Part shown: positions 1 to 8,453 of the stretch, piece after piece
Position numbering within the stretch: position 1 is the stretch's first letter
How the letters are laid out: each line of letters opens with the position of its first letter
Source of the DNA: an uncultured Clostridia bacterium
GTDB lineage: Bacteria; Bacillota; Clostridia; Christensenellales; Borkfalkiaceae
NCBI GenBank assembly: GCA_944367045.1
Contig: CALVWI010000001.1
Location: 83,051 to 147,050, forward strand
DNA length: 64,000 nt
Direction of reading: 5' to 3'
Translations under genes and position numbers: made by a program
The notes under the pieces: model-generated
Seen by the model: only the letters and a program-made list of their open reading frames with translations
The model's database searches: none
What the model was told of the DNA's origin: nothing

Positions 1-1
1 C

Positions 2-292
2 GAGATGTGCGGCACCGTCGCGGCGGCGGCCATGTGTATGGGGATGCTCTTCCCCGATATCTCCAAGAACGACATCTACGCCCTCGTGCAGGAACACGCC
101 TATAAGTTCCGCGAGAAAAACAAGACCTTCCTCTGCGGGGAGCTTTTAACCAACGCGGGCCTTCCCGCCGAGACCGAGCCCGTCGCCGAACCGCGCACGC
201 CCGAGTACTATCAAAAGCGGCCGTGCCCCAACCTTGTCTACGACGCGGCGGAGATCTTGGAGGACATCTTAAAGGAGCGCGGGGTGCTGTAA
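2..292 (+). CDS. C_GCAxxG_C_C family redox protein, C-terminal part (5' end outside window)
   Basis: The reading frame is already open at the first complete codon, so the N-terminus lies outside the window. The visible part begins with a Met-Cys-Gly stretch followed by an Ala-rich helix that matches the CGAxxGA portion of the C_GCAxxG_C_C family. Downstream are a Phe-Leu-Cys-Gly-Glu-Leu-Leu segment and a Pro-Cys-Pro-Asn-Leu-Val segment carrying the last two conserved cysteines, then the usual acidic C-terminal helix. Family members are small cysteine-rich proteins thought to be redox-active or metal-binding; no reaction is established. The neighbour downstream is a flavodoxin/ferredoxin fusion, which fits a redox theme, but about 180 bases and a promoter separate them, so they are not clearly one operon. 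Confidence 0.8.
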   Translation, partial: EMCGTVAAAAMCMGMLFPDISKNDIYALVQEHAYKFREKNKTFLCGELLTNAGLPAETEPVAEPRTPEYYQKRPCPNLVYDAAEILEDILKERGVL

Positions 293-386
293 ACGGCGTT
301 CCGAAAGGGGCGCGAGAGGGCTGCCTCATCATAGAAAAAGACTTCGGTGCGGGAAAATCGCGCCGAAATTTTTTTTGTCAAACCTA

Positions 387-415
387 TTTACAAGTTGAGA
401 TTTTCATGATAAAAT
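387..415 (+). promoter_or_regulatory. SigA-type promoter of the EFR1 gene
   Basis: TTTACA at 387-392 and TAAAAT at 410-415 are separated by 17 bases. A GGGAGG ribosome binding site follows about 45 bases further on, just before the ATG at 472. Confidence 0.6.
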
Positions 416-471
416 CAAGATGAGTCATAGGAACATATGACAAGGGCGATTGTCTACGGGAGGCGATCATC

Positions 472-1413
472 ATGAAGATCCTGCTCATCTACTTTACGGG
501 CACCTACAACACGCGCTACCTCACCGACAAGGTGGAGGCGGAGTTCGTGCGCCGCGGACATATCGTCGACCGTGTGGAGATCGACTGCGAGACGCCCGTT
601 TGCGACACGGCGGGGTACGACCTTCTCGGCTTCGGCTATCCCATCTACGGGTTCAATTCGCCGCTGCCCTTCAACCGCTACACGAAGAAGCTCACCATCC
701 GTGCGGGGCAGAAGTTCTTCATCTACAAGAACAGCGGGGAGACGCTCGCGCTCAACAATGCCTCGAGCCGCATTCTTCTCCGCCGCATGCAGGCGAGCGG
801 GGCGGTGCTCGCGGGGGAGTACCACTTCGTCATGCCCTACAATATCCACTTCGCCTTCGAGAAGGACTTCGTGCGCGAGATCTTGGACTATGACAACAAG
901 CTCCTCCGCATCATGGCGTATAAATTGGAGCGCGGCATCGTCGAGACGCTCGAGAGCAACATCTTCTACGACCTCGCCGCGGCGGCGGTGTCCATCCAGA
1001 AGTTGGGCGGGCCCGTCAACTCCTTCTTCTACCGCGTGGACGAGACGAAGTGCGTCAAGTGCGGGCTGTGCGTGAAGAGCTGCCCCGAGAAGAACATCCG
1101 CTTCGAGGACGGCAAGGTGAAGTTTTCTCACAAGTGCGATATGTGCATGCGCTGTTCCTTCTACTGTCCGCAGGACGCCATCCACATCGGCATGCTCGAC
1201 GGCTGGCGCGTCAACGGCGACTACGGCCTTGCCAAGCTCGACCGCGAGGGGCCGCCCGCAAAGCCGTATATTACGGAAGAGAGCAGCGGCTTCTATGAGT
1301 GCTATAAAAAGTACTTCGCTGACATCGACGCGGAGTACGAGCGGCTGTTCGGATTGAACAGAGAGCCCCGGGAACTTGCGCCCGAGGAACTTGCAGAGGG
1401 CCGCGCCATTTGA
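472..1413 (+). CDS. EFR1 family ferrodoxin (flavodoxin-like domain fused to 2x[4Fe-4S] ferredoxin)
   Basis: This 313-residue cytoplasmic protein starts with a flavodoxin-like fold: a beta strand, then a phosphate-binding-type loop (YFTGTYNTRYL, about residues 7-17), then the FGYPIYGFNSP region. Two bacterial-ferredoxin motifs follow, with cysteines at 194, 197, 200 and 204 and at 222, 225, 228 and 232, enough for two [4Fe-4S] clusters. This layout defines the EFR1 family, presumed to move electrons between FMN and iron-sulfur centres in anaerobes; the physiological partner is unknown. The start is set by GGGAGG 9 bases upstream. It has its own promoter and ends just before a strong hairpin shared with the convergent kinase gene. 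Confidence 0.88.
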   Translation: MKILLIYFTGTYNTRYLTDKVEAEFVRRGHIVDRVEIDCETPVCDTAGYDLLGFGYPIYGFNSPLPFNRYTKKLTIRAGQKFFIYKNSGETLALNNASSRILLRRMQASGAVLAGEYHFVMPYNIHFAFEKDFVREILDYDNKLLRIMAYKLERGIVETLESNIFYDLAAAAVSIQKLGGPVNSFFYRVDETKCVKCGLCVKSCPEKNIRFEDGKVKFSHKCDMCMRCSFYCPQDAIHIGMLDGWRVNGDYGLAKLDREGPPAKPYITEESSGFYECYKKYFADIDAEYERLFGLNREPRELAPEELAEGRAI

Positions 1414-1428
1414 ATAAGGATATGGAAA

Positions 1429-1460
1429 GGGGCCGCCGACGCGAACGCGTCGGCGGCCCC
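1429..1460. terminator. Bidirectional hairpin between convergent genes
   Basis: A perfect 15-bp GC-rich inverted repeat (GGGGCCGCCGACGCG / CGCGTCGGCGGCCCC) lies between the EFR1 stop and the kinase stop. It probably terminates both transcripts, although the T-tract is poor on either strand. Confidence 0.65.
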
Positions 1461-1466
1461 TCAAAC

Positions 1467-2285
1467 TCAGCCGATATAAATTTTCGTGCAGGGGACGTCA
1501 CCCGCGAGTACGGCGCGGATGGTGTACTTCGCGCTTGCGATATACACCGTCGTGCCCTGTGCGGCGGCCTCCTTGACGTACTCGAGCTTGGCCTTCGCCC
1601 CGTTCGCGCCCGCCCGCGACGCGCCCTCGCAGTACCGCTTACATTCCTCGATGTGCTCGGTGAGCTCGTAGGCGTCCTTGCCCGCGATGGTGCGAATGAG
1701 CGTCGAAGGGTCCTCGGGATCGGCGTAGATGCCCTCCGTGCTCGTGAACACGATGAGGTTCTTCGCCCTCACGAGGCAGGCGATGCGTGAGGCCGTCTCG
1801 TCGTTGTCGACGCCCTCAAACACGTGCCCACCGCCCTTGCGAAGCGCCGCGATCTCCATGCGGCGGTTCTCTTCGTTGGAGACGGGGTCGTTGTAGTTGA
1901 CGATGGGAATGGCGTTCTGCTCGCGGCAGCGAAGGAGGAGAGATTTCAGGTGCTCGCTCTTCTTTTCGTCGTTGAAGTGCCCGTGTTCGACGAGCACCTG
2001 CCGCACCGAATAGCCCGGGTCGATGAACTGGCGGTAGGTCTGCATGAGGATGGCCTGCCCCTGTGCGGCGTAGTCCGTCTTGGCGTTCTCGCCCGTAAGC
2101 TCCTTGCCGCCGCGGGAGAGGTGGTCGAGGCGGCCGATCTCCGTCGCACCGCTCGAGACCCAGATGTAGCCCGGGCGAAGCTCGCGCGAGAGGCGGGCGA
2201 CGCGCGTATAGTCGATGATGCCGTCCTCCCGGTCGATGAGCGCCATCGAGCCGATCTTGCCCACGAGTTCGGTATCGAAAGTCAT
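1467..2285 (-). CDS. Glutamate 5-kinase-like amino acid kinase without PUA domain
   Basis: The 272-residue product has the amino-acid-kinase fold in the order seen in glutamate 5-kinase: a VGKIGS phosphate-binding loop near the N-terminus, VSSGA, a YAAQGQ helix, NYNDPVSNEE in the substrate region, DNDETASRIACL, a FTSTEGIYADPE nucleotide loop, and a Gly-Ala-Asn-Gly-Ala-Lys-Ala-Lys segment near the end. ProB would phosphorylate glutamate for proline synthesis. However, several ProB signatures are altered (VSSGATEIG rather than VSSGAI-type; GANGAKAK rather than GTGGM-type), the PUA domain is absent, and no proA lies alongside. It could therefore be a ProB or a related kinase with another carboxylate substrate. 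The start follows an AAAGGAG ribosome binding site. Confidence 0.7.
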   Translation of the reverse strand: MTFDTELVGKIGSMALIDREDGIIDYTRVARLSRELRPGYIWVSSGATEIGRLDHLSRGGKELTGENAKTDYAAQGQAILMQTYRQFIDPGYSVRQVLVEHGHFNDEKKSEHLKSLLLRCREQNAIPIVNYNDPVSNEENRRMEIAALRKGGGHVFEGVDNDETASRIACLVRAKNLIVFTSTEGIYADPEDPSTLIRTIAGKDAYELTEHIEECKRYCEGASRAGANGAKAKLEYVKEAAAQGTTVYIASAKYTIRAVLAGDVPCTKIYIG

Positions 2286-2333
2286 ATTGATCTCCTTTCT
2301 GCCCCCAAAGAGGGGCGTCTCTCATTCCCGAAT

Positions 2334-2362
2334 ATCATAACATGGAAACAAGAAAATTGCAA
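2334..2362 (-). promoter_or_regulatory. Promoter of the amino acid kinase gene
   Basis: On the minus strand TTGCAA (2357-2362) and TATGAT (2334-2339) are 17 bases apart. The leader of about 45 bases ends in AAAGGAG before the ATG. Confidence 0.6.
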
Positions 2363-2373
2363 ATACTTTTCTC

Positions 2374-2781
2374 ATGCGAAAAGTATTGTTGTGCGCGGCG
2401 CTCTCCCTCTGCCTCCTGTTTTCGGGGTGCGAGGCGAGCGAACTCTCCTCCCTCGAGGAAATTTCCTCGCCCTATGCGGGGGAGTACTTCTGCGAAAAGC
2501 TCACGCTGGGCGGCAGGGACGTTCTGTCCCTCTTTGAGAAGGTCACGCTCACCCTCGAGCGGGACGGCACGTTCGCGCTCTCCTACAAAAAGAAGGGCGG
2601 GGGAGAGGGCGGCCTTGCGGGGAGCTATACCCTCGATGGCGAACAGAATACCGTCTCCTTCACCATCGAGGGCGAGGACGGGGAGACGACGCGCGTCTTT
2701 CCCTACGAGAAGGGCCGCATCTTCTTTGAGGTGCCCATTTTAGGCAGGCTCCTGTTTGCAGAATTTGCGCCGCATGCCTGA
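2374..2781 (+). CDS. Small predicted lipoprotein, unknown function
   Basis: The 135-residue protein opens with a short basic segment, a hydrophobic stretch and a lipobox (LLFSGC, Cys at about residue 19), so it should be lipid-anchored on the outer face of the membrane. The remainder is predicted mainly beta, with alternating polar and hydrophobic strands and a Gly/Lys loop, and resembles small lipocalin-like domains found in many clostridial lipoproteins; this is a resemblance only. No ribosome binding site is visible before the ATG and no good promoter is seen, so expression may be low, or the mRNA may be leaderless from a poor AATACT -10. No function can be assigned. Confidence 0.65.
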   Translation: MRKVLLCAALSLCLLFSGCEASELSSLEEISSPYAGEYFCEKLTLGGRDVLSLFEKVTLTLERDGTFALSYKKKGGGEGGLAGSYTLDGEQNTVSFTIEGEDGETTRVFPYEKGRIFFEVPILGRLLFAEFAPHA

Positions 2782-2819
2782 AATTTCTTAAATTTCTTTC
2801 AAAAGCATAGAACATACGT

Positions 2820-2848
2820 TTGTATCTTTGCCGTCGATGTGGTATAAT
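2820..2848 (+). promoter_or_regulatory. Extended -10 promoter implying a leaderless helicase mRNA
   Basis: TTGTAT (2820-2825), a 17-base spacer and TGG-TATAAT (-10 at 2843-2848) form a good promoter. The ATG at 2855 begins after only six bases, where transcription itself should start, so there is no room for a Shine-Dalgarno site. Confidence 0.65.
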
Positions 2849-2854
2849 AGAGGC

Positions 2855-4114
2855 ATGGAAGCGTTGGAGCCCATTCGCCTCACCAAGGACCAGGAGGAGG
2901 CGGCCGCCCTCATCGAGGAGTGGTTTCTGCACCTGAATAATCAGATCTTCGTCCTCTGCGGCTACGCGGGCACGGGGAAGACGTACCTCGTCGACCACGT
3001 CGTGCGGGCGTTGGGGCTGAAGGCAGGGGAGAGCGCCGTGTTCGTCACGCCGACGGGCAAGGCGGCCTCCGTCTTACTTCGCGCCGGAACGCCCGCGGGC
3101 ACGCTGCACAGCCTCATCTACACCCTCGAGGAGGAGATCGACGTCAACGAGGACGGCGAAGTCGTCTCCGAACGCTTCCTGCGCTTCGTGCGGCGGGAGA
3201 AGATCGACCCCGACATCAAGCTCATCGTCGTGGACGAGACGTCGATGGTCTCTGACGAGATGCTGCGCGACCTTCTCTCCTACGGCGTCAAGTGCCTCTT
3301 CTGCGGCGACCCCGCCCAGCTGCCGCCCGTCGGAGGGAGCAACACCCTTTTGACCATGCCCTGCTACACGCTGACGCAGATCGTGCGCCAGCAGGAGGAC
3401 GACCCCATCGTGCGGCTCGCCGCCATGGCGCGGGCGGGGGAGTATATCCCCATCGGCGAATACGGCCCGCGCGCCGTCGTCATCTCGGGAAGGGACTTCG
3501 GCGAAAAGGAGCGCGCGCACTTCCTCCCCAAGGCCGACCAGATCATCGCGGGGAGCAACCGCCTGCGCGGCCGCTTAAACAGCGACTGCCGAAGGTATCT
3601 CGGCATCTCGCCCGACTGTAAGCTCCCCATCGACGGAGAGAAGCTCATCTGCACGCTGAATAATTGGAGCAAGGCGCTCGACAGGGACAAGACCTTTCAC
3701 CTCGTCAACGGCATCATCGGAAAGTGCTACAACGTGAGGGAGCAGCAGGACGGGCTCTTGCAGCTCGACTTTCAGGCGGACTTTCTGCCCGACGTCTGCC
3801 GCGATCTCCCCGTGGATGCGGGCATCTTCACCGAGGGGCGGTACTTCCACGGCTACGGCGACAAGGCGTGCACGCTCGAGAACGGCACGCTCGTGCATGA
3901 GAAGAACTATGAGTGCCTGCGCCGCTTCAAGGTGCGGCGGGAGGACACCATCGACCGCTTCGAGTTCGCCTATGCCGTCACCTGCCACAAGGCGCAGGGC
4001 TCGGAGTACGACTTCGTCATCGTGTTCGACGAGTCCCGCCTCTTCGAGGACAGCTCGCGCTGGCTCTACACCGCCATCACGCGCGCCAAGAAGAAGCTCA
4101 TCATTGTAAGATAG
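2855..4114 (+). CDS. AAA family ATPase / RecD-Dda-like DNA helicase
   Basis: This 419-residue superfamily 1 helicase has motif I GYAGTGKT (Lys42), a TPTGKAA motif Ia, a VVDETSMV Walker B (Asp127-Glu128), [11 protein letters not shown] (motif III) and a C-terminal UvrD_C_2-type block ending [11 protein letters not shown]...[11 protein letters not shown]. That combination matches Dda/RecD2-type 5'-3' helicases, but the long N-terminal region of full RecD2 (over 700 residues) is absent, so it is closer to compact Dda-like or exodeoxyribonuclease V alpha-like ATPases. It probably acts in DNA repair or replication restart in the cytoplasm. A TTG 27 bases upstream would extend the protein, but it overlaps the promoter and is rejected. 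It stands alone as a transcription unit. Confidence 0.87.
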   Translation: MEALEPIRLTKDQEEAAALIEEWFLHLNNQIFVLCGYAGTGKTYLVDHVVRALGLKAGESAVFVTPTGKAASVLLRAGTPAGTLHSLIYTLEEEIDVNEDGEVVSERFLRFVRREKIDPDIKLIVVDETSMVSDEMLRDLLSYGVKCLFCGDPAQLPPVGGSNTLLTMPCYTLTQIVRQQEDDPIVRLAAMARAGEYIPIGEYGPRAVVISGRDFGEKERAHFLPKADQIIAGSNRLRGRLNSDCRRYLGISPDCKLPIDGEKLICTLNNWSKALDRDKTFHLVNGIIGKCYNVREQQDGLLQLDFQADFLPDVCRDLPVDAGIFTEGRYFHGYGDKACTLENGTLVHEKNYECLRRFKVRREDTIDRFEFAYAVTCHKAQGSEYDFVIVFDESRLFEDSSRWLYTAITRAKKKLIIVR

Positions 4115-4120
4115 TATAAG

Positions 4121-4148
4121 CGGCGGGAGGCCAAATGGCCTCCCGCCG
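4121..4148. terminator. Bidirectional terminator hairpin
   Basis: A perfect 13-bp inverted repeat (CGGCGGGAGGCCA / TGGCCTCCCGCCG) separates the convergent helicase and MATE genes. Confidence 0.7.
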
Positions 4149-4156
4149 CGAATGGT

Positions 4157-5572
4157 TTATTTTGCTTCAGGTTGCTCCGTCGTCGTCTCGGGCGGGGCGT
4201 TTTTGAGCATCTTCTTTAGAGTGAAGATCATGGTGAGGAAGCTCGCAAGTCCCCCGACGAAGTTGGAGATGGGCTCTGCGATGAACACGCCGTTCACCCC
4301 GAGGCCCAAACGGGGCAGCAGGATGGTGAGCGGCACGACGATGATGATCTTGCGGAACAGCGAGAAGAACACCGCCTGTTTGGCCTTGCCGAGGCCGACG
4401 AAGGTGCTCTGCCCCGTGAACTGGAAGGCCATGAAGAAGAAGCCGAAGAAGTAGAGGTGCATGGCGGGCACGCCCAAGTCGAGGAGCTCGGCGTCCTCCA
4501 CGAAGATGGAGAGGAGCGGCCTCGGGAAGAGGAAGAGAATGAGCCAGACGACCGCCATGTAGGAAACGCCGATGATCGCCGTGAAGGCCATCGCCTGCCA
4601 GATCCGTTTGTATTTCCCCGCGCCGAGGTTGTACCCGATGACGGGCTGCGAGGCGTTCGTCAGCCCCTGAATGGGCAGCGAGACGACGTCGCGCAGGGAG
4701 TTGAGGGCGGTCATGATGCCGATATACATGTCCGCGAGCATGACGCCGCTCACGCTCTTGAGCGTCGCATTGCAGGCGATCTGCACCGCGCCGTTGGAGG
4801 CGTTCATCACGAACCCCGTCGTCCCGAGCGCCAAGATGCTCTTTAAGATGCGCGCCTCGGGCTTGAAGTTGCTCTTTCTCAGCTTCAAGGAAGTCTTCTT
4901 GCTGCAGAGGAAGAGCAGCACCCACACGCAGGAGACGGCCTGCGAGATGACCGTCGCGATGGCCGCGCCCGCGACGCCCATGTCGAACACGAAGATGAAG
5001 AGGGGGTCGAGTGCGATGTTGACGACGGCGCCCGCCGCGACCGTCACCATGCCGTACTTGGTGTATCCCTGCACGTTGATGAAGCCGTTCATGCCCGTCG
5101 AGAGCATGACGAGGGGCGTGCCGATGAGGTAGATATTGAGGTATTCGGCGGCGTAGGGGTAAGTGGAGTCACTCGCGCCGAATAAATAGAGGATGGGTTT
5201 CATCAGGGGATAGCAGAGCGCCATCACGAGGACGGAGCAGGCAAGGAGCGCCGTGAAGGTGTTGCCCATGATCTTTTCGGCGTGCGCGGTCTCGTGGCGG
5301 CCGCGGTCGATGGAGCAGAGCGGCGCGCCGCCCGTGCCGAATAAGTTGGTGAAGGCGAGCACCAAGGTCACGATGGGGAAGGTCAGCCCCAGCCCCGTGA
5401 AGGCATTCGCGGAGTCGACGGGAAGGTGCCCGATGTAGATGCGGTCGACGAGGTTGTAGAGCATCTGCACGAGCATGGCGATCGTCATGGGCACGGCAAG
5501 GCGCGCGATGTGGCGCCGCACGCTGCCTTGCGAAAAGTCATTCTTTTGTTCGTCGGAAATGGCTGCTTTCAT
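4157..5572 (-). CDS. MATE family multidrug/Na+ antiporter
   Basis: The 471-residue integral membrane protein has about twelve hydrophobic helices in two homologous halves, as usual for MATE exporters (450-480 residues). Typical segments are the VPMTIAMLVQMLYNLVDRIYIG opening block (seen in part as PMTIAMLVQMLYNLVD), a GASDSTYPYAAEYL interhelical region, and the second-half GLTNASQPVIGYNLGAGKYKR, the family's conserved AxxPxxGYNxGA signature. It would expel cationic compounds using a Na+ or H+ gradient. It lies 27 bases downstream of the Tet-like GTPase on the same strand, so the two are probably co-transcribed. The N-terminal 15 residues are polar and cytoplasmic; the C-terminus ends in a short Thr/Glu-rich tail. 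Confidence 0.92.
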   Translation of the reverse strand: MKAAISDEQKNDFSQGSVRRHIARLAVPMTIAMLVQMLYNLVDRIYIGHLPVDSANAFTGLGLTFPIVTLVLAFTNLFGTGGAPLCSIDRGRHETAHAEKIMGNTFTALLACSVLVMALCYPLMKPILYLFGASDSTYPYAAEYLNIYLIGTPLVMLSTGMNGFINVQGYTKYGMVTVAAGAVVNIALDPLFIFVFDMGVAGAAIATVISQAVSCVWVLLFLCSKKTSLKLRKSNFKPEARILKSILALGTTGFVMNASNGAVQIACNATLKSVSGVMLADMYIGIMTALNSLRDVVSLPIQGLTNASQPVIGYNLGAGKYKRIWQAMAFTAIIGVSYMAVVWLILFLFPRPLLSIFVEDAELLDLGVPAMHLYFFGFFFMAFQFTGQSTFVGLGKAKQAVFFSLFRKIIIVVPLTILLPRLGLGVNGVFIAEPISNFVGGLASFLTMIFTLKKMLKNAPPETTTEQPEAK

Positions 5573-5599
5573 ATTCTCATGGAAGGGCGGCAGAGGCCG

Positions 5600-7480
5600 T
5601 CATTTTTTGTAGGCTCCCCGCGCGTGGAGGATCCAAAGGGAGCGGTCGAGGGGATCGACGCCCACGCGCTCGCGGCTCTCGCCCACGCCCTCGGGGCAGG
5701 GACGGTAACACTTGAGCGTGAGAAGGACGGACGCCCGTCCGCCCGAGAGGGAGGCAAGTAATTCGTTGAGGCCGAAGGTCTCGCCCGCGGGGATCTCGGC
5801 ATCGAGCGCGAAGTTCCCGCCCTCCGCAAGGGGAGTGCCGAGGACGGCGCGCCGCTCCTTGAGGGCCGATAGAATTTTCCCCATCGCCTTCTCGGGGGCA
5901 GAGAGGGAGAGCGAGAGGATGGGCTCCAAAAGTACGCTCCCCGCATTTCTGAGGCCGTCGTGGATGCCCATCGGCGTCGCGACGAAGAAGTCGAGGGGGT
6001 GGGTGTGCTGCGGGTGGTCCTCGCCGTCGACGAGGGTGACTTTGAGGTCGGTCACCTGCCAGCCGAGCCGCCCCTGCTCCAAAGCCCTCGGCACCGAGAC
6101 GCGGACATGCTCCTGATAGCGGTAGGCGATCTTCTTCTCCGAACAGACGCTCTCATAGACGAGCCCGCTGCCCTCGGGAAGGGGTTCGAGATAGAACTTG
6201 ACGACCGCCCAGCAGGGCTTGGGCATGGTGTAGCACTCAAAGCCCCACGCGGGGCGGGCGATGGTCTCGCGGTAGACGACGGAGGGCGCGCCCGTCTCGG
6301 CCTGAATGTGATAGCGCTCGAGAAGGGTATCTTTCAGCACTTCCGCCTGCACGCCGCCCGCGATGGCGACGCTTAAGTTTCGTTTCTCGGGCACCCATTC
6401 GAGGGAGAGCGACGGCCATTCGTCCGAAAGCTCTTCAAGCGCCTTTCTGAGGGCGGGCAGATCGTCCGCCGTCACCTTGACGCGGAAATAGGGCGAAGGG
6501 GGAGCGTAGGGAATGGGGGGCTTTGCGCCCAGAAAGTCGCCCGCGCGCACGTCGGAAAGGCCCGTGACCGCGCCCGTTTCGCCGTCCGTGAGGGTGTCGA
6601 CGTCCTCGTATTTTCCCCCGCGGATGCGCTTCAACTGCCCAGCCTTGAAGGAGCTGCCCGTGCGGAGGTTTTTGACTTCCTGCCGCACCGAGAGCGTGCC
6701 GCCGAAGAGGCGAATGTGGGCGAGCTTCCCGAGTCCCGCGCGGTGCTCCACCTGATAGACGAACGCCGAGAAGGGGGCGTCCTCGTGCCGCTCGAAGGAG
6801 AAATAGCGGGTGAGCGCGGTGAGAAGTTCCTTCACGCCCGCGCCCGTGCGCGCACTGCCATATAGAAGGGGCGCAATTTTGCCCTCGGAGCACGCCTTCT
6901 GCAGCGCCGCCGTGAGCGCCTCCTCGGAGAGCGAACCTTCGAGGTATCGTTCGAGCAGCGTCTCGTCGCCGAGGGCGGTCACCGCCTCTTCCGCAATGTC
7001 AACGGCGCCGTTCGGCGCGTTGAGGGGGAGAATTTCCCTTGTCAGGCGGCGGGAGAGGGGCTCCAAGACGTTTGGCGAGGGCTCCAAGTCGCATTTGTTG
7101 ACAAAGAGGACGAGCGGGAGGGCGCGCTTTTCGATGAGGGAGAGAAGGAGCTCTGTCTGCGCCTCCACGCCGTCGCGCGCGGAGATGATGACGACCGCAA
7201 CGTCCACCGCTGCGAGGGCGAGCTCGGTCTCCTCGGAAAAATCGGCATGGCCGGGGGTGTCGATGAGGTCGAACTTCACCCCGCCGTATTCAAATGTCAC
7301 GGTCGCATCGCGCACGGAGATGCCGCGGGCGCGCTCGACGGAGAGGAAATCGAGAGAGGAAGTCCCCTCGTCCACGCTCCCCTTTTGGCGGAGCGCTCCG
7401 CTCTCGAGAAGGAGCCGCTCGGAAAGCGTCGTCTTGCCCGCGTCGATGTGCGCGAAGATGCCGATATTCAGCGTTCTCAT
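5600..7480 (-). CDS. Tet(M)-like ribosomal protection / translation-factor GTPase
   Basis: This 626-residue EF-G relative carries all GTPase motifs: AHIDAGKTT (residues 10-18), an effector loop, DTPGHADF, and NKCD, followed by an EF-G domain II to V order as in Tet(M/O/W) (about 640 residues). The C-terminal domain has the GSVLLEP segment corresponding to tetracycline-protection proteins rather than housekeeping EF-G. Sequence divergence is visible across domain IV and the C-terminus, so it may be a true tetracycline-resistance factor or one of the chromosomal translation-factor GTPases of unknown drug range. The frame is open far upstream, but the ATG at 7480 is chosen because the protein family begins there and because a consensus promoter ends 7 bases before it; the mRNA should be leaderless. 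MATE follows in the same unit. Confidence 0.85.
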   Translation of the reverse strand: MRTLNIGIFAHIDAGKTTLSERLLLESGALRQKGSVDEGTSSLDFLSVERARGISVRDATVTFEYGGVKFDLIDTPGHADFSEETELALAAVDVAVVIISARDGVEAQTELLLSLIEKRALPLVLFVNKCDLEPSPNVLEPLSRRLTREILPLNAPNGAVDIAEEAVTALGDETLLERYLEGSLSEEALTAALQKACSEGKIAPLLYGSARTGAGVKELLTALTRYFSFERHEDAPFSAFVYQVEHRAGLGKLAHIRLFGGTLSVRQEVKNLRTGSSFKAGQLKRIRGGKYEDVDTLTDGETGAVTGLSDVRAGDFLGAKPPIPYAPPSPYFRVKVTADDLPALRKALEELSDEWPSLSLEWVPEKRNLSVAIAGGVQAEVLKDTLLERYHIQAETGAPSVVYRETIARPAWGFECYTMPKPCWAVVKFYLEPLPEGSGLVYESVCSEKKIAYRYQEHVRVSVPRALEQGRLGWQVTDLKVTLVDGEDHPQHTHPLDFFVATPMGIHDGLRNAGSVLLEPILSLSLSAPEKAMGKILSALKERRAVLGTPLAEGGNFALDAEIPAGETFGLNELLASLSGGRASVLLTLKCYRPCPEGVGESRERVGVDPLDRSLWILHARGAYKK

Positions 7481-7487
7481 GGGGGAT

Positions 7488-7516
7488 ATTGTAGCACGGA
7501 AGGGGGAGAATGTCAA
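7488..7516 (-). promoter_or_regulatory. Promoter of the Tet-like GTPase, leaderless
   Basis: On the minus strand TTGACA (7511-7516), 17 bases and TACAAT (7488-7493) are followed by 7 C-rich bases and the ATG at 7480. No Shine-Dalgarno site fits. Confidence 0.7.
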
Positions 7517-7568
7517 TGTTGCCTGCGCGCGGAGAGGGCGGGGAAAGCGGGAAATTTGCGAAAAACTC

Positions 7569-7597
7569 TTTACACGCGCCCGATTTTGGTATATAAT
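7569..7597 (+). promoter_or_regulatory. Promoter of the membrane-protein pair
   Basis: TTTACA (7569-7574) and TATAAT (7592-7597) with a 17-base spacer. An AAAGGAGG ribosome binding site lies just before the ATG at 7631. Confidence 0.7.
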
Positions 7598-7630
7598 GGG
7601 AAAGAGTGAAATCTTAAAAGGAGGTGCGGA

Positions 7631-8452
7631 ATGAGGATCGTCTACGACCACTGGACGTATATTTTCAAAAACCTGTGGTTCATTCTGCCCTTTGCGGTCA
7701 TTCCCGCGCTCTTTCTTTCCCTCTCGATGGACTTTTCTGCCATCGAGGCCTTTTGGCGCGGCCTGTTTACGGGGGATTTCGTCACCGACTGGTTCGAGAT
7801 CTTCTCCGCCTTCAGCCTCTTCGGCTTCGGCACCGCGCTCGACATCGTGTATGCCGTCTGCGGCGTCGTGTGCGTGCTCGTGTTTATGTCCCTGACGCTC
7901 GCGTTCGTCGAAAAGCACATGCGCATCGGCAAGCGGTCGCTCTCGGGCATCCTCTCGCAGTTCCGCGGCGTGTTCGCGCCCGTCACGGGCATGATGCTCG
8001 TCGTCCTCGTCCTCTATGAGGCATGGGCGCTCGTGCTCTCCGCCATGCTCTATTCCATTCTGTCCGTCGCGTCGACGGCGGCGGTCATCGCCTTGTCGCT
8101 CGTCGTCATTGTGGTCTTTTTTGCGGCACTTTTATATCTCATCTCGCTCATCTATCTCTGCCTTCCGTGCATGCAGATGACGGGCCTCGGCCCCCTTCAG
8201 TCACTGCTCTATTCCTACCGCCTGATGGTGGGGGTGCGCGGGAGACTCCTTCTGTCCCTTCTGATGTCCTTCCTGCCCGCCGCGCTCATCGTGTGGGGGG
8301 CGTCCTTCCTGCCCGAGGCCGCATCCGTCATCATCGGCCTCGTGCTCTTCACCTTCCTCTTCATGAGCTACTGCGTTCGCATGGAGACCTTCTACTTCGC
8401 GACGGACAAGCTCGACAGAGAGGACCTTCTCATGAGTTACAGGGAGCTTTAA
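7631..8452 (+). CDS. Polytopic membrane protein of unknown function (first of a pair)
   Basis: The 273-residue protein shows about six hydrophobic helices with short charged loops and no recognisable catalytic motif. A start at 7631 is fixed by an excellent AAAGGAGG site. The overall pattern (long hydrophobic pairs with a central cytoplasmic loop containing KHMRIGKRSL) resembles bacterial membrane domains such as the glycerophosphodiesterase membrane region or DUF975-type proteins, but I cannot identify the family. It is separated by a single base from the next membrane protein, whose architecture is similar; the two probably form one complex or are ancient duplicates. Confidence 0.75.
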   Translation: MRIVYDHWTYIFKNLWFILPFAVIPALFLSLSMDFSAIEAFWRGLFTGDFVTDWFEIFSAFSLFGFGTALDIVYAVCGVVCVLVFMSLTLAFVEKHMRIGKRSLSGILSQFRGVFAPVTGMMLVVLVLYEAWALVLSAMLYSILSVASTAAVIALSLVVIVVFFAALLYLISLIYLCLPCMQMTGLGPLQSLLYSYRLMVGVRGRLLLSLLMSFLPAALIVWGASFLPEAASVIIGLVLFTFLFMSYCVRMETFYFATDKLDREDLLMSYREL

Positions 8453-8453
8453 C

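Noticed and set aside
7481-7918. N-terminal extension of the Tet-like GTPase frame
   Set aside because: The frame is open upstream, but it crosses a consensus promoter and the divergent gene, and the family starts at the ATG at 7480.
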